A stretch of DNA of 64,000 nucleotides from Siphonodentalium dalli (GCA_032622095.1 CP136068.1:6551314-6615313); one strand, 5' to 3'; shown: positions 43,690 to 56,933, counted from the stretch's first letter. Notes: a model not told the origin generated them from the letters alone. Translations and numbers: made by a program.

Positions 43690-45375
43690 ACTCTTTGTAT
43701 GACTAAATCCTTTAGCACGGGCTACAGGTCGTACTGTTAGTCTGATCATCATGAAATTTGTCATGAATGTTAACAATGACATGTAGATGGGAACGAGTCA
43801 TTTTGGGGTCATTCGGCCAAAAAACATGGCCGCCAGCAGCCATCTTGGATTTTTTGCTCTTTGTATGACTAAATCCTTTAGCACGGGCTTCAGGTCGTAC
43901 CTTTAGTCTGATCATCATAAAATTTGTCACGAATGTTAATAATGACATGTAGATGGGAACGAGTCATTTTGGGGTCATTCGGCCTAAAAACATGGCTGCC
44001 AGCAGCCATCTTGGATTTTACTCTTTGTATGACTAAATCCTTTAGCACGGGCTACAGGTCGTAATGTTAGTCTGATCATCATGAAATTTGTCATGGATGT
44101 TAATATTGACATGTAGATGGGAACGAGTCATTTTGGGGTCATTCGGCCAAAAAACATGGCCGCCAGCAGCCATCTTGGATTTTACTCTTTGTATGACTAA
44201 ATCATTTAGCACGGCCTACAGGTCGTACCTTTAGTCTGATCATTATAAAATTTGTCATGGCTGTTGATATTGGAATGTAGATGGGAACGAGTCATTTTGG
44301 GGTCATTCGGACAAAAAACATGGCCGCCAGCGGCCATCTTGGATTTCAAAATTTAATCCATTAGCACGGGCCACAGGTCGTACTGATTGTCTGATCATCA
44401 TGAAATTTGTCATGGATGATAATATTTACATGTAGATGGGAACGAGTAATTTTGGGGTCATTCGGCCAAAAACATGGCCACCAGCAGCCATCTTAGATTT
44501 TACTCTTTGTATGACTAACTTCTTTATCACGGGCTGCAGGTCGTACCTTTAGTCTGATCATCATAAAATTTCTCATGGATGTTAACAATGACATGTAGAT
44601 GGGAACGGGTAATTTTGGGGTCAATCGGCCAAAAACATGGTCGCCAGCAGCCATCTTGGAATTTACTCTTTGTATGACTAAATACTTTAGCACGGGCTAC
44701 AGGTTGTATCTTTAGTCTGATCATCATAAAATTTTTTATGAATGTTAATAATGACATGTAGATGGGAACGAGTCATTTTGGGGTCATTCGGCCAAAAAAC
44801 ATGGCCGCCAGCAGCCATCTTGGATTTTACTCTTTGTATGACTAAATCCTTTAGCACGGGCTACAGGTCGTACCTTTAGTCTGATCATCATAAAATTTTT
44901 CATGGCTGTTGAAATTGGAATGTAAATGGGAACGAGTCATTTTGGGGTCATTCGGACAAAAAAACATGGCCGCCAGCGGCCATCTTGGATTTCAAAATTT
45001 AATCCATTAGCACGGGCCACAGGTCGTACTATTCGTCTGATCATCATGAAATTTGTCCTGGATGTTAATGTTGATATGTAGATGGGAACGAGTAATTTTG
45101 GGGTCATTTGGCGGAAAAAATGTGGCCGCCAGCAGCCATCTTGGATTTTACTCTTTGTATGACTAAATTCTTAGCACGGGCTACAGGTCGTACCTTTAGT
45201 CTGATCATCATCAAATTTGTCATGGATGTTAACAATGACATGTAGATTGGAATGAGCCATTTTGGGGTCAATCGGCCAAAAAACATGGCCGCCAGCAACC
45301 ATCTTGAATTTTACTCTTTACATTACTAAATCCTTTGGCATGGGCTACAGGTCGTACCTTTGGTCAGATCTTCAG
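43690..45375. repeat. P2 monomer array, plus orientation
   Basis: About ten 163-bp monomers continue after Q, each with TTTAGCACGGGCTACAGGTC, CATCATGAAATTTGTCATG, GGAACGAGTCATTTTGGGGT and GCCGCCAGCAGCCATCTTGG. Alternate monomers differ (TTGGATTTCAAAATT versus TTGGATTTTACTCTTTG), giving a two-type pattern. Frames on the minus strand are repeat translations. Confidence 0.9.
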
Positions 45376-46150
45376 GGAATAATTTAATGTGTTACAGTCA
45401 ATGGAGCGATTAGGAATGTGGAAAATTGAATGTCTAATACTAGGTTATCAACATGGAGAGATATACCGGTATGTATATAAAAGTAAAATCTAAGATGGTT
45501 GCTGGCGGCTATATTCAAAAATATTTGATAGCTTTAGTCATGCAAAAAGTAAAATCCAACATGGCCATTGGCAGCCATGCTTTAATGCCGAAAAACCCTA
45601 AAATGGCTCGTTCCCATCTACATGTCATTGTTAACATCCATAACACATTTCATGATCAGACGAACAGTACGACCTGTAGCCTGCGCCAATGGCTTAAATT
45701 TATAAATCCGAGATGACCGCCAGCGGCCATGTTTTTTGGCCAAATGACCCCAAATGACTCGTTCCCATCTACATATCAGTGTCAATATCCATGACAAATT
45801 TCATAAAGATTAGACCAAAGGTACAACCTGTAGCCCGCGCCAAAGGATTTAGTAATGCAAAGAGTAAAATCCAAGATGGCTGCTGGCGTGCAATGTTTTT
45901 CGGCCAAATAACCCCAAAATGACTCGTCCCATATACATGTCATTTCTAATATCAATGACAAATTTCATGAAGTTCCGACCAAAGGTACGACCTGTCGCCC
46001 GTGCTAAACGATTTAGTCATGCAAAGAGTAAAATCCAAGATGGCTGCTGGCGGCCATGTTTTTTTTGGCCAAATGACCCCAAAATGACTCGTTCCCATCT
46101 ACATGTCAATGTCAATATTCATGACAAATTTCATGAAGATCTGACCAAAG

Positions 46151-46449
46151 CTAAAGATCGAACACATATGCACACTGGTGTTGTAACATGCACACTTGTG
46201 TTGTAAAATACCACATATATGTTTACAACATCGAACATCCAGTGCCTGTATAAAAGTCAATGTCATGTATATGTTCAATAAAAAGTGAGTAGTGGCATAT
46301 ATTTATTCAATAATATAACATATATATGACACATACATCAAATAAAGTGCTGTCTTTGTTCACATATACAACCATATGTATTGGATAATATAGAACATAA
46401 ATGAGCATTTTACAACAGCATGCCGTGTGCATATGTGTTCGATCTTTAG
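46151..46449. repeat. K insert, copy 1
   Basis: 299 bp with inverted ends CTAAAGATCGAACACATATG (and CACAC) and the complement. AT-rich middle with TGTTCAATAAAAAG and CATCAAATAAAGTG. P monomers point away from it on both sides, so it marks the axis of a kilobase-scale inverted repeat. Confidence 0.9.
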
Positions 46450-47848
46450 CTATGGTCAGATCTTCATGAAATTTGTCATGGATGTTAACAATGACATCTA
46501 GATGGGAACGAGTAATTTTGGGGTCATTCCGCCAAAAAACATGGCCGCCAGCAGCCATCTTGAATTTTACTCTTTGCATGACTAAATCGTTTAGCACGGG
46601 CTACAGGTCATACCTTAGGTCGGATCTTCATGAAATTTGTCACGAATGTTAACAATGACATGTAGATGTGAACGAGTCATTTTGGGGTCATTCGGCCAAA
46701 AAACATGGCCGCCAGCAACCATCTTGAATTTTACTCTTTGCATGACTAAATCGTTTAGCACGGGCTACAGGTCATACCTTTTGTCGGATCTTCATGAAAT
46801 TTGTCACGGATGTTAACAATGACATGTAGATGTGAACGAGTCATTTTGGGGTCATTTGGCCAAAAAACATGGCCGCCAGCAACCATCTTGAATTTTACTC
46901 TTTACATTACTAAATCCTTTGGCACGGGCTACAGGTCGTACCTTTGGTCAGATCTTCAGGGAATAATTTAATGTGTTACAGTCAATGGAGCGATTAGGAA
47001 TGTGGAAAGTTGAATGTCTAATACTAGGTTATCAACATGAAGAGATATATATAAAAGTGAAATCTAAGATGGTTGCTGGCGGCTAGCTTTAGTCATGCAA
47101 GATGTAAAATCCAAGATGGCCACTGGCAGCCTTGTTTTAATGCCGAATAACCCTAAAATGGCTCTTTCCCATCTACATGTCATTGTTAACATCCATAACA
47201 GGTACGACCTGTAGCCCGCGCCAATGGATTGAATTTTTAAATTCGAGATGACCGCCAGCGGCCATGTTTTTTGGCCAAATGACCCCAAAATGACTCGTTC
47301 CCATCTACATGTCAATGTCAATATTCATGACAAATTTCATAAAGATTAGATCAAAGGTACAACCTGTAGCCCGCGCCAAAGGATTTAGTAATGCAAAGAG
47401 TAAAATCCAAGATGGCTGCTGGCGGCCATGTTTTTTGGCCGAATGGCCTCAAAATGACTCGTTCCCATCTACATGTCAGTGTTAACATACATGACAAATT
47501 TCATAAAGATTAGACCAAAGGTACAACCTGTAGCCCGCGCCATAGGATTTAGTAATGCAAAGAGTAAAATCCAAGATGGCTGCTGGCGGCCATGTTTTTC
47601 GGCCAAATAACCCCAAAATGACTCGTTCCCATATACATGTCATTTCTAATATCACTGACAAATTTCACGAAGTTCCGACCAAAGGTACGACCTGTAGCCA
47701 ATGCCTAAGGATTTAGTCATGCAAAGAGTAAAATCCAAGATGGCTGCTGGCGGCCATGTTTTTTAGCCAAATGACCCCAAAATGACTCGTTCCCATCTAC
47801 ATGTCAATGTCAATATTCATGACAAATTTCATGAAGATCTGACCAAAG

Positions 47849-48149
47849 CTAAAGATCGAACACATATGCACACTGGTGTTGTAACATGCACATTTGTGTT
47901 GTAAAATACCACATATATATGTTTACAACATCGAACATCCAGTGCCTGTATAAAAGTCAATGTCATGTATATGTTCAATAAAAAGTGAGTAGTGGCATAT
48001 ATTTATTCAATAATATAACATATATATGACACATACATCAAATAAAGTGCTGTCTTTGTTCACATATACAACCATATGTATTGGATAATATAGAACATAA
48101 ATGAGCATTTTACAACAGCATACCGTGTACATATGTGTTCGATCTTTAG
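47849..48149. repeat. K insert, copy 2
   Basis: Same structure as copy 1; its right end has GTACATATG instead of GTGCATATG, a single change that breaks one pair in the terminal repeat. Confidence 0.9.
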
Positions 48150-49548
48150 ATTTGGTCAGATCTTCATGAAATTTGTCATGGATGGTAACAATGACATCTA
48201 GATGGGAACGAGTAATTTTGGGGTCATTCCGCCAAAAAACATGGCCGCCAGCAGCCATCTTGAATTTTACTCTTTGCATGACTAAATCGTTTAGCACGGG
48301 CTACAGGTCATACCTTTGGTCGGATCTTCATGAAATTTGTCACGGATGTTAACAATGACATGTAGATGTGAACGAGTCATTTTGGGGTCATTCGGCCAAA
48401 AAACATGGCCGCCAGCAGCCATCTTGAATTTTACTCTTTGCATGACTAAATCGTTTAGCACGGGCTACAGGTCATACCTTTGGTCGGATCTTCATGAAAT
48501 TTGTCACGGATGTTAACAATGACATGTAGATGTGAACGAGTCATTTTGGGGTCATTCGGCCAAAAAACATGGCCGCCAGCAACCATCTTGAATTTTACTC
48601 TTTACATTACTAAATCCTTTGGCACGGGCTACAGGTCATACCTTTGGTCAGATCTTCAGGGAATAATTTAATGTGTTACAGTCAATGGAGCGATTAGGAA
48701 TGTGGAAAGTTGAATGTCTAATACTAGGTTATCAACATGAAGAGATATATATAAAAGTAAAATCTAAGATGGTTGCTGGCGGCTAGCTTTAGTCATGCAA
48801 GATGTAAAATCCAAGATGGCCACTGGCAGCCATGTTTTAATGCCGAATAACCCTAAAATGGCTCTTTCCCATCTACATGTCATTGTTAACATCCATAACA
48901 GGTACAACCTGTAGCCCGCACCAATGGATTGAATTTTTAAATTCGAGATGACCGCCAGCGGCCATGGTTTTTGGCCAAATGACCCCAAAATGACTCGTTC
49001 CCATCTACATGTCAATGTCAATATTCATGACAAATTTCATAAAGATTAGATCAAAGGTACAACCTGTAGCCCGCGCCAAAGGATTTAGTAATGCAAAGAG
49101 TAAAATCCAAGATGGCTGCTGGCGGCCATGTTTTTTGGCCGAATGGCCTCAAAATGACTCGTTCCCATCTACATGTCAGTGTTAACATACATGACAAATT
49201 TCATAAAGATTAGACCAAAGGTACAACCTGTAGCCCGCGCCATAGGATTTAGTAATGCAAAGAGTAAAATCCAAGATGGCTGCTGGCGGCCATGTTTTTC
49301 GGCCAAATAACCCCAAAATGACTCGTTCCCATATACATGTCATTTCTAATATCACTGACAAATTTCATGAAGTTCCGACCAAAGGTACGACCTGTAGCCA
49401 ATGCCAAAGGATTTAGTCATGCAAAGAGTAAAATCCAAGATGGCTGCTGGCGGCCATGTTTTTTGGCCAAATGACCCCAAAATGACTCGTTCCCATCTAC
49501 ATGTCAATGTCAATATTCATGACAAATTTCATGAAGATCTGACAAAAG

Positions 49549-49846
49549 CTAAAGATCGAACACATATGCACACTGGTGTTGTAACATGCACATTTGTGTT
49601 GTAAAATACCACATATATGTTTACAACATCGAACATCCAGTGCCTGTATAAAAGTCAATGTCATGTATATGTTCAATAAAAAGTGAGTAGTGGCATATAT
49701 TTATTCAATAATATAACATATATATGACACATACATCAAATAAAGTGCTGTCTTTGTTCACATATACAACCATATGTATTGGATAATATAGAACATAAAT
49801 GAGCATTTTACAACAGCATGATGTGTGCATATGTGTTCGATCTTTA
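49549..49846. repeat. K insert, copy 3
   Basis: Near-identical to the other copies. Its right end reads GCATGATGTG where copy 1 has GCATGCCGTG, a variant shared only with copy 5. Confidence 0.9.
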
Positions 49847-51247
49847 GCTTTGGTCAGATCTCCATGAAATTTGTCATGGATGGTAACAATGACATCTAGA
49901 TGGGAACGAGTAATTTTGGGGTCATTCCGCCAAAAAACATGGCCGCCAGCAGCCATCTTGAATTTTACTCTTTGCATGACTAAATCGTTTAGCACGGGCT
50001 ACAGGTCATACCTTTGGTCGGATCTTCATGAAATTTGTCACGGATGTTAACAATGACATGTAGATGTGAACGAGTCATTTTGGGGTCATTTCGGCCAAAA
50101 AACATGGCCGACAGCAACCATCTTGAATTTTACTCTTTGCATGACTAAATCGTTTAGCACGGGCTACAGGTCATACCTTTGGTCGGATCTTCATGAAATT
50201 TGTCACGGATGTTAACAATGACATGTAGATGTGAATGAGTCATTTTGGGGTCATTCGGCCAAAAAACATGGCCGCCAGCAACCATCTTGAATTTTACTCT
50301 TTACATTACTAAATCCTTTGGCACGGGCTACAGGTCGTACCTTTGGTCAGATCTTCAGGGAATAATTTAATGTGTTACAGTCAATGGAGCGATTAGGAAT
50401 GTGGAAAGTTGAATGTCTAATACTAGGTTATCAACATGAAGAGATATATATAAAAGTAAAATCTAAGATGGTTGCTGGCGGCTAGCTTTAGTCATGCAAG
50501 ATGTAAAATCCAAGATGGCCACTGGCAGCCATGTTTTAATGCCGAATAACCCTAAAATGGCTCTTTCCCATCTACATGTCATTGTTAACATCCATAACAG
50601 GTACGACCTGTAGCCCGCGACAATGGATTGAATTTTTAAATCCGAGATGACCGCCAGCGGCCATGTTTTTTGGCCAAATGACCCCAAAATGACTCGTTCC
50701 CATCTACATGTCAATGTCAATATTCATGACAAATTTCATAAAGATTAGATCAAAGGTACAACCTGTAGCCCGCGCCAAAGGATTTAGTAATGCAAAGAGT
50801 AAAATCCAAGATGGCTGCTGGCGGCCATGTTTTTTGGCCGAATGGCCTCAAAATGACTCGTTCCCATCTACATGTCAGTGTTAACATACATGACAAATTT
50901 CATAAAGATTAGACCAAAGGTACAACCTGTAGCCCGCGCCATAGGATTTAGTAATGCAAAGAGTAAAATCCAAGATGGCTGCTGGCGGCCATGTTTTTCG
51001 GCCAAATAACCCCAAAATGACTCGTTCCCATATACATGTCATTTCTAATATCAATGACAAATTTCATGAAGTTCCGACCAAAGGTACGACCTGTAGCCAA
51101 TGCCAAAGGATTTAGTCATGCAAAGAGTAAAATCCAAGATGGCTGCTGGCGGCCATGTTTTTTAGCCAAATGACCCCAAAATGACTCGTTCCCATCTACA
51201 TGTCAATGTCAATATTCATGACAAATTTCATGAAGATCTGACCAAAG

Positions 51248-51546
51248 CTAAAGATCGAACACATATGCACACTGGTGTTGTAACATGCACATTTGTGTTG
51301 TAAAATACCACATATATGTTTACAACATCGAACATCCAGTGCCTGTATAAAAGTCAATGTCATGTATATGTTCAATAAAAAGTGAGTAGTGGCATATATT
51401 TATTCAATAATATAACATATATATGACACATACATCAAATAAAGTGCTGTCTTTGTTCACATATACAACCATATGTATTGGATAATATAGAACATAAATG
51501 AGCATTTTACAACAGCATGCCGTGTGCATATGTGTTCGATCTTTAG
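51248..51546. repeat. K insert, copy 4
   Basis: Near-identical, GCATGCCGTG variant. The following plus-oriented monomer block is one monomer shorter than after copies 1-3. Confidence 0.9.
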
Positions 51547-52781
51547 CTTTGGTCAGATCTTCATGAAATTTGTCATGGATGGTAACAATGACATCTAGAT
51601 GGGAACGAGTAATTTTGGGGTCATTCCGCCAAAAAACATGGCCGCCAGCAGCCATCTTGAATTTTACTCTTTGCATGACTAAATCGTTTAGCACGGGCTA
51701 CAGGTCATACCTTTGGTCGGATCTTCATGAAATTTGTCACGGATGTTAACAATGACATGTAGATGTGAACGAGTCATTTTGGGGTCATTCGGCCAAAAAA
51801 CATGGCCGCCAGCAACCATCTTGAATTTTACTCTTTACATTACTAAATCCTTTGGCACGGGCTACAGGTCATACCTTTGGTCAGATCTTCAGGGAATAAT
51901 TTAATGTGTTACAGTCAATGGAGCGATTAGGAATGTGGAAAGTTGAATGTCTAATACTAGGTTATCAACATGAAGAGATATATATAAAAGTAAAATCTAA
52001 GATGGTTGCTGGCGGCTAGCTTTAGTCATGCAAGATGTAAAATCCAAGATGGCCACTGGCAGCCATGTTTTAATGCCGAATAACCCTAAAATGGCTCTTT
52101 CCCATCTACATGTCATTGTTAACATCCATAACAGGTACAACCTGTAGCCCGCACCAATGGATTGAATTTTTAAATTCGAGATGACCGCCAGCGGCCATGG
52201 TTTTTGGCCAAATGACCCCAAAATGACTCGTTCCCATCTACATGTCAATGTCAATATTCATGACAAATTTCATAAAGATTAGATCAAAGGTACAACCTGT
52301 AGCCCGCGCCAAAGGATTTAGTAATGCAAAGAGTAAAATCCAAGATGGCTGCTGGCGGCCATGTTTTTTGGCCGAATGGCCTCAAAATGACTCGTTCCCA
52401 TCTACATGTCAGTGTTAACATACATGACAAATTTCATAAAGATTAGACCAAAGGTACAACCTGTAGCCCGCGCCATAGGATTTAGTAATGCAAAGAGTAA
52501 AATCCAAGATGGCTGCTGGCGGCCATGTTTTTCGGCCAAATAACCCCAAAATGACTCGTTCCCATATACATGTCATTTCTAATATCACTGACAAATTTCA
52601 TGAAGTTCCGACCAAAGGTACGACCTGTAGCCAATGCCAAAGGATTTAGTCATGCAAAGAGTAAAATCCAAGATGGCTGCTGGCGGCCATGTTTTTTGGC
52701 CAAATGACCCCAAAATGACTCGTTCCCATCTACATGTCAATGTCAATATTCATGACAAATTTCATGAAGATCTGACAAAAG

Positions 52782-53080
52782 CTAAAGATCGAACACATAT
52801 GCACACTGGTGTTGTAACATGCACATTTGTGTTGTAAAATACCACATATATGTTTACAACATCGAACATCCAGTGCCTGTATAAAAGTCAATGTCATGTA
52901 TATGTTCAATAAAAAGTGAGTAGTGGCATATATTTATTCAATAATATAACATATATATGACACATACATCAAATAAAGTGCTGTCTTTGTTCACATATAC
53001 AACCATATGTATTGGATAATATAGAACATAAATGAGCATTTTACAACAGCATGATGTGTGCATATGTGTTCGATCTTTAG
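52782..53080. repeat. K insert, copy 5
   Basis: Near-identical, GCATGATGTG variant as in copy 3. Also followed by a shortened monomer block. Confidence 0.9.
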
Positions 53081-54198
53081 CTTTGGTCAGATCTCCATGA
53101 AATTTGGCACGGATGTTAACAATGACATGTAGATGTGAACGAGTCATTTTGGGGTCATTCGGCCAAAAAACATGGCTGCCAGCAACCATCTTGAATTTTA
53201 CTCTTTGCATGACTAAATCGTTTAGCACGGGCTACAGGTCATACCTTTGGTCGGATCTTCATGAAATTTGTCACGGATGTTAACAATGACATGTAGATGT
53301 GAACGAGTCATTTTGGGGTCATTCGGCCAAAAAACATGGCCGCCAGCAACCATCTTGAATTTTACTCTTTACATTACTAAATCCTTTGGCACGGGCTACA
53401 GGTCGTACCTTTGGTCAGATCTTCAGGGAATAATTTAATGTGTTACAGTCAATGGAGCGATTAGGAATGTGGAAAATTGAATGTCTAATACTAGGTTATC
53501 AACATGGAGAGATATACCGGTATGTATATAAAAGTAAAATCTAAGATGGTTGCTGGCGGCTATATTCAAAAATATTTGATAGCTTTAGTCATGCAAAAAG
53601 TAAAATCCAACATGGCCATTGGCAGCCATGCTTTAATGCCGAAAAACCCTAAAATGGCTCGTTCCCATCTACATGTCATTGTTAACATCCATAACACATT
53701 TCATGATCAGACGAACAGTACGACCTGTAGCCCGCGCCAATGGCTTAAATTTTTAAATCCGAGATGACCGCCAGCGGCCATGTTTTTTGGCCAAATGACC
53801 CCAAATGACTCGTTCCCATCTACATGTCAATGTCAATATCCATGACAAATTTCATAAAGATTAGACCAAAGGTACAACCTGTAGCCCGCGCCAAAGGATT
53901 TAGTAATGCAAAGAGTAAAATCCAAGATGGCTGCTGGCGGCCATGTTTTTCGGCCAAATAACCCCAAAATGACTCGTCCCATATACATGTCATTTCTAAT
54001 ATCAATGACAAATTTCATGAAGTTCCGACCAAAGGTACGACCTGTAGCCCGTGCTAAACGATTTAGTCATGCAAAGAGTAAAATCCAAGATGGCTGCTGG
54101 CGGCCATGTTTTTCGGCCAAATGACCCCAAAATGACTCGTTCCCATCTACATGTCAATGTCAATATTCATGACAAATTTCATGAAGATCTGACCAAAG

Positions 54199-54496
54199 CT
54201 AAAGATCGAACACATATGCACACTGGTGTTGTAACATGCACATTTGTGTTGTAAAATACCACATATATGTTTACAACATCGAACATCCAGTGCCTGTATA
54301 AAAGTCTATGTCATGTATATGTTCAATAAAACGTGAGTAGTGGCATATATTTATTCAATAATATAACATATATATGACAGATACATCAAATAAAGTGCTG
54401 TCTTTGTTCACATATACAACGATATGTATTGGATAATATAGAACACAAATGAGCATTTTACAACAGTATGCCATGTGCATATGTGTTCGATCTTTA
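54199..54496. repeat. K insert, copy 6, end of array
   Basis: Slightly more diverged (AAAACGTGAG, ACAACGATATG, GTATGCCATG). The sequence after it no longer follows the higher-order pattern. Confidence 0.9.
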
Positions 54497-55189
54497 GCTT
54501 TGGTCAGATCTTCATGAAATTTGTCATGGATGTTAACAATGACATCTAGTTATTTTGGGGTCGTTCAGCCAAAAAACATGGCCACCAGCAGCCATCTTGG
54601 ATTTTACTCTTTGCATGACTAAATCCTTTGGCGCGGGCTACATGTCGTACCTTTTGTCTGATCTTTATGCAATTTATCATGAATGTTGACATTGACATGT
54701 AGATGGGTCATTCGGCCAAAAAACATGGCCGCTGGTGGCCCATCTTGGATTTCAAAATTAAATCCATTGACGCGGGCGGGCTACATGTCATACTATTCGT
54801 CTGATAATCATGAAATTTGTCATGGATGATAATATTGACATGTAGATCGGAACATGTCATTTTGGGGTCGTTCGGCAAAAAAACATGGCCGCCAGCAACC
54901 ATCTTGGATTTTACTCTTTGCATGACTAAATCCTTTGGAGTAGGCTACAGGTTGTAGCTTTGGTCGGATCTTCATAAAATTTGTCATGGATGTTAATAAT
55001 GACATGTAGATGGGAACAAGTTCTTTTGGGGTCATTCGGCAGCAGCCATCTTGGATTTTACTATTTGCATGACTAAATCCTTTGGCACAGGTAAGACATT
55101 TCAATCAGCATCTTTCCTATTTCTCCATTTACTGTAAACCATTAAATTATTCCCCTACCTAAGTTGAGCTACAGTGTCATTGACACTTT
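54497..55189. repeat. Terminal P2 monomers and 3' end
   Basis: Diverged plus-oriented monomers run to ACCATTAAATTATTCCCCTA and the P 3' sub-terminal repeat and stem-loop (55161-55189). Confidence 0.8.
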
Positions 55190-56345
55190 CATTCTGATCA
55201 TCATGAAATTTGTCATGGCTGTTGACATTGACATGTTGATGGGAACGAGTCATTTTGTGTTCATTCAGGAAAAAAACATGGCCGCCAGTGGCCATCTTGG
55301 ATTTCAATATTCAATCCATTAGCACGGGCTACAGGTCGTACTGTTCGTCTGATCATCATGAAATTTGTCTTGGATGTTAATATTGACATGTAGATGGGAA
55401 CGAGTAATTTTGGGGTTGTTCGCCCCAAAAACATGGCCACCGCGCGGGCAGCCATCTTAGATTTTACTCTTTGCATGACTAAATTTTTTGGCACGGCCTA
55501 CAGGTCGTAGACGTACCTTTGGTCGGATCATCATAAATTTTTTCATGGATGTTAACAATGACATGTAGATGGGAACGAGTCATTTTGGGGTCATTCGGCA
55601 AAAAAACATGGCCGCCAGCAGCCATTTTGGATTGTACTCTTTGTATGACTAAATCCTTTAGCACGGGCTACAGGTCGTACCTTTAGTCTGATCATCATGA
55701 AATTTGTCATGGCTGTTGAAATTGGAATGCAGATGGGAACGAGTCGTTTTGGGGTCATTCGGACAAACAACATGGCCGCCAGTGGCCATCTTGGATTTCA
55801 AAATTCAATCCAGTAGCACGGGCTACAGGTCGTACAGGTACCTTTGGTCTGATCATCATGAAATTTGTCTTGAATGTTAACATTGACATGTAGATGGGAA
55901 CGACTAATTTTGGAGTCATTCGGCCAAAAAACATGGCTGCCGGCCGCCATCTTACATTTACTCTTTTCATGACTAAATTCTTTGGTACGACCTACAGGTC
56001 GTACCCTTGGTCGGGTCATCATAAAATGTGTCATAGCTGTTGACATTGAAATGTAGATGGGAACGAGTCATTTTGGGTTCATTCGGGAAAAAAACATGGC
56101 CGCCAGTGGCCGTCTTGGATTTCAATATTCAATCCATTAGCACAGGCTACAGGTCGTACCGTTTGTCTGATCATCATGAAATTTGTCATGGATATTAATA
56201 TTGACATGTAGATGGGAACGAGTCATTTTGGGGGTCATTCGGCCAAAAAAAATGGTCACCAGAAGCCATCTTGGATTTAACTCTTTGCATGACTAAATCC
56301 TCTGGCGCGGCCTACAGGTTGTAGCTTTGGTCAGATCGTCATGAA
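55190..56345. repeat. Further P monomers beyond the P2 3' end
   Basis: About seven plus-oriented monomers start directly after the P2 terminus (CATTCTGATCATCATGAAAT) and stop at GAAATTTGTTACGATG. They have no 5' terminus of their own, so P2 may have inserted in an older P array, or two copies were fused. Confidence 0.8.
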
Positions 56346-56359
56346 ATTTGTTACGATGC

Positions 56360-56622
56360 TCTTGTTCTCTTCTGGGAAGATTCTATATCCCATAAAATTA
56401 GAGAAGATAAAATGCATAATCGAGGTGACTAATGTGTGAACATCACCAACTTCAACTGGGGAACTTCAATCTGATCCTCAGGTCTCCCATGGGCCATAGG
56501 AGTTGAGACCTCAGCAGAATGAGGTTCCCAGAGGGTGAATTTGGGATGTGGGATAGCATCACTAAATTTACACTCTGTGGACCTCATTCTGCAAATGACA
56601 GACACACTATTTGCAGGCTTGT
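56360..56622. mobile_element. MITE V2, 5'-truncated copy of V1
   Basis: Parallels V1 23500-23751: AACTTCAACTGGGGAA, CAATCTGATCCT, GCAGAATGAGGTTCCC, AGAGGGTGAATTT, then TGCAAATGACAGACACACTA and TTTGCAGGCTTGT. It begins where the P monomers stop. Confidence 0.8.
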
Positions 56623-56723
56623 TCATTTACATTATTATGCAAGTCAGATGTTATGTTTTAGTAAAGGTAAAACCAATGTTGAATTTTTCAGCTATAATAC
56701 TTGACTGATACATTATTCAAATA

Positions 56724-56933
56724 CAGTAATGCTCTAAATAATCGACTCCCCACAGCAGAATTATGGGTAACTTTTCAGGATTTAGTCGGAAATATGTCTT
56801 GTTGCCATTAATCGGAAAGCTCTTGGCCAAGAGCTTTCTGATGAATGGCAACAAGCCATATTTCCAACTAAATCCTGAAAAGTTACCCATAATTCTGCTG
56901 TGGTTAAGGAGTCGATTAATTAGAGCATTACTG
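56724..56933. mobile_element. Tc1/mariner-type palindromic MITE W1
   Basis: 210 bp, two arms of about 103 and 107 bp meeting at TTGGCCAA (centre 56826/56827). Ends CAGTAATGCTC and complement, flanked by TA on both sides (56722-56723, 56934-56935): the CAGT start and TA duplication are typical of Tc1/mariner. No transposase. A one-arm relative lies at 29303-29393. Confidence 0.92.

Larger units (their letters stand above)
45376..54496. repeat. 1.7-kb higher-order repeat with mirrored monomers
   Basis: Repeating block: J (P 3'-region fragment in reverse, GGAATAATTTAATGTGTTAC, GGAGCGATTAGGAATGTGGA), minus-oriented P monomers, K insert, plus-oriented monomers, next J. J begins at about 45376, 46959, 48659, 50359, 51893, 53427; K begins at 46151, 47849, 49549, 51248, 52782, 54199. 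K-to-K spacing is 1698, 1700, 1699, 1534 and 1417 bp. Blocks are nearly identical to one another while neighbouring monomers within a block differ, the pattern of a higher-order repeat. No gene; recurrent 85-96 codon frames are the repeat read in one phase. Confidence 0.93.
40086..55189. mobile_element. P-family element P2, expanded to 15 kb
   Basis: 5' terminus TAGCTCAACTTTGAGCTATT at 40086 with CGTCCG stretch, then monomers, element Q (with R inside), more monomers, the 1.7-kb higher-order array and a 3' terminus AAGTTGAGCTACAGTGTCAT-TGACACTTT ending at 55189. No other P 3' terminus in matching orientation intervenes, so I treat it as one hugely expanded copy; it could instead be several fused copies. 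Confidence 0.65.

Noticed and set aside
46307-53228. Recurring 85-96 codon frames
   Set aside because: Same phase of the 1.7-kb higher-order repeat read several times, spanning K and a P monomer; no Kozak, splice or domain support.
45376-54496. Recent segmental duplication of a gene
   Set aside because: Blocks contain only P monomers, J and K; no exon or promoter is repeated.
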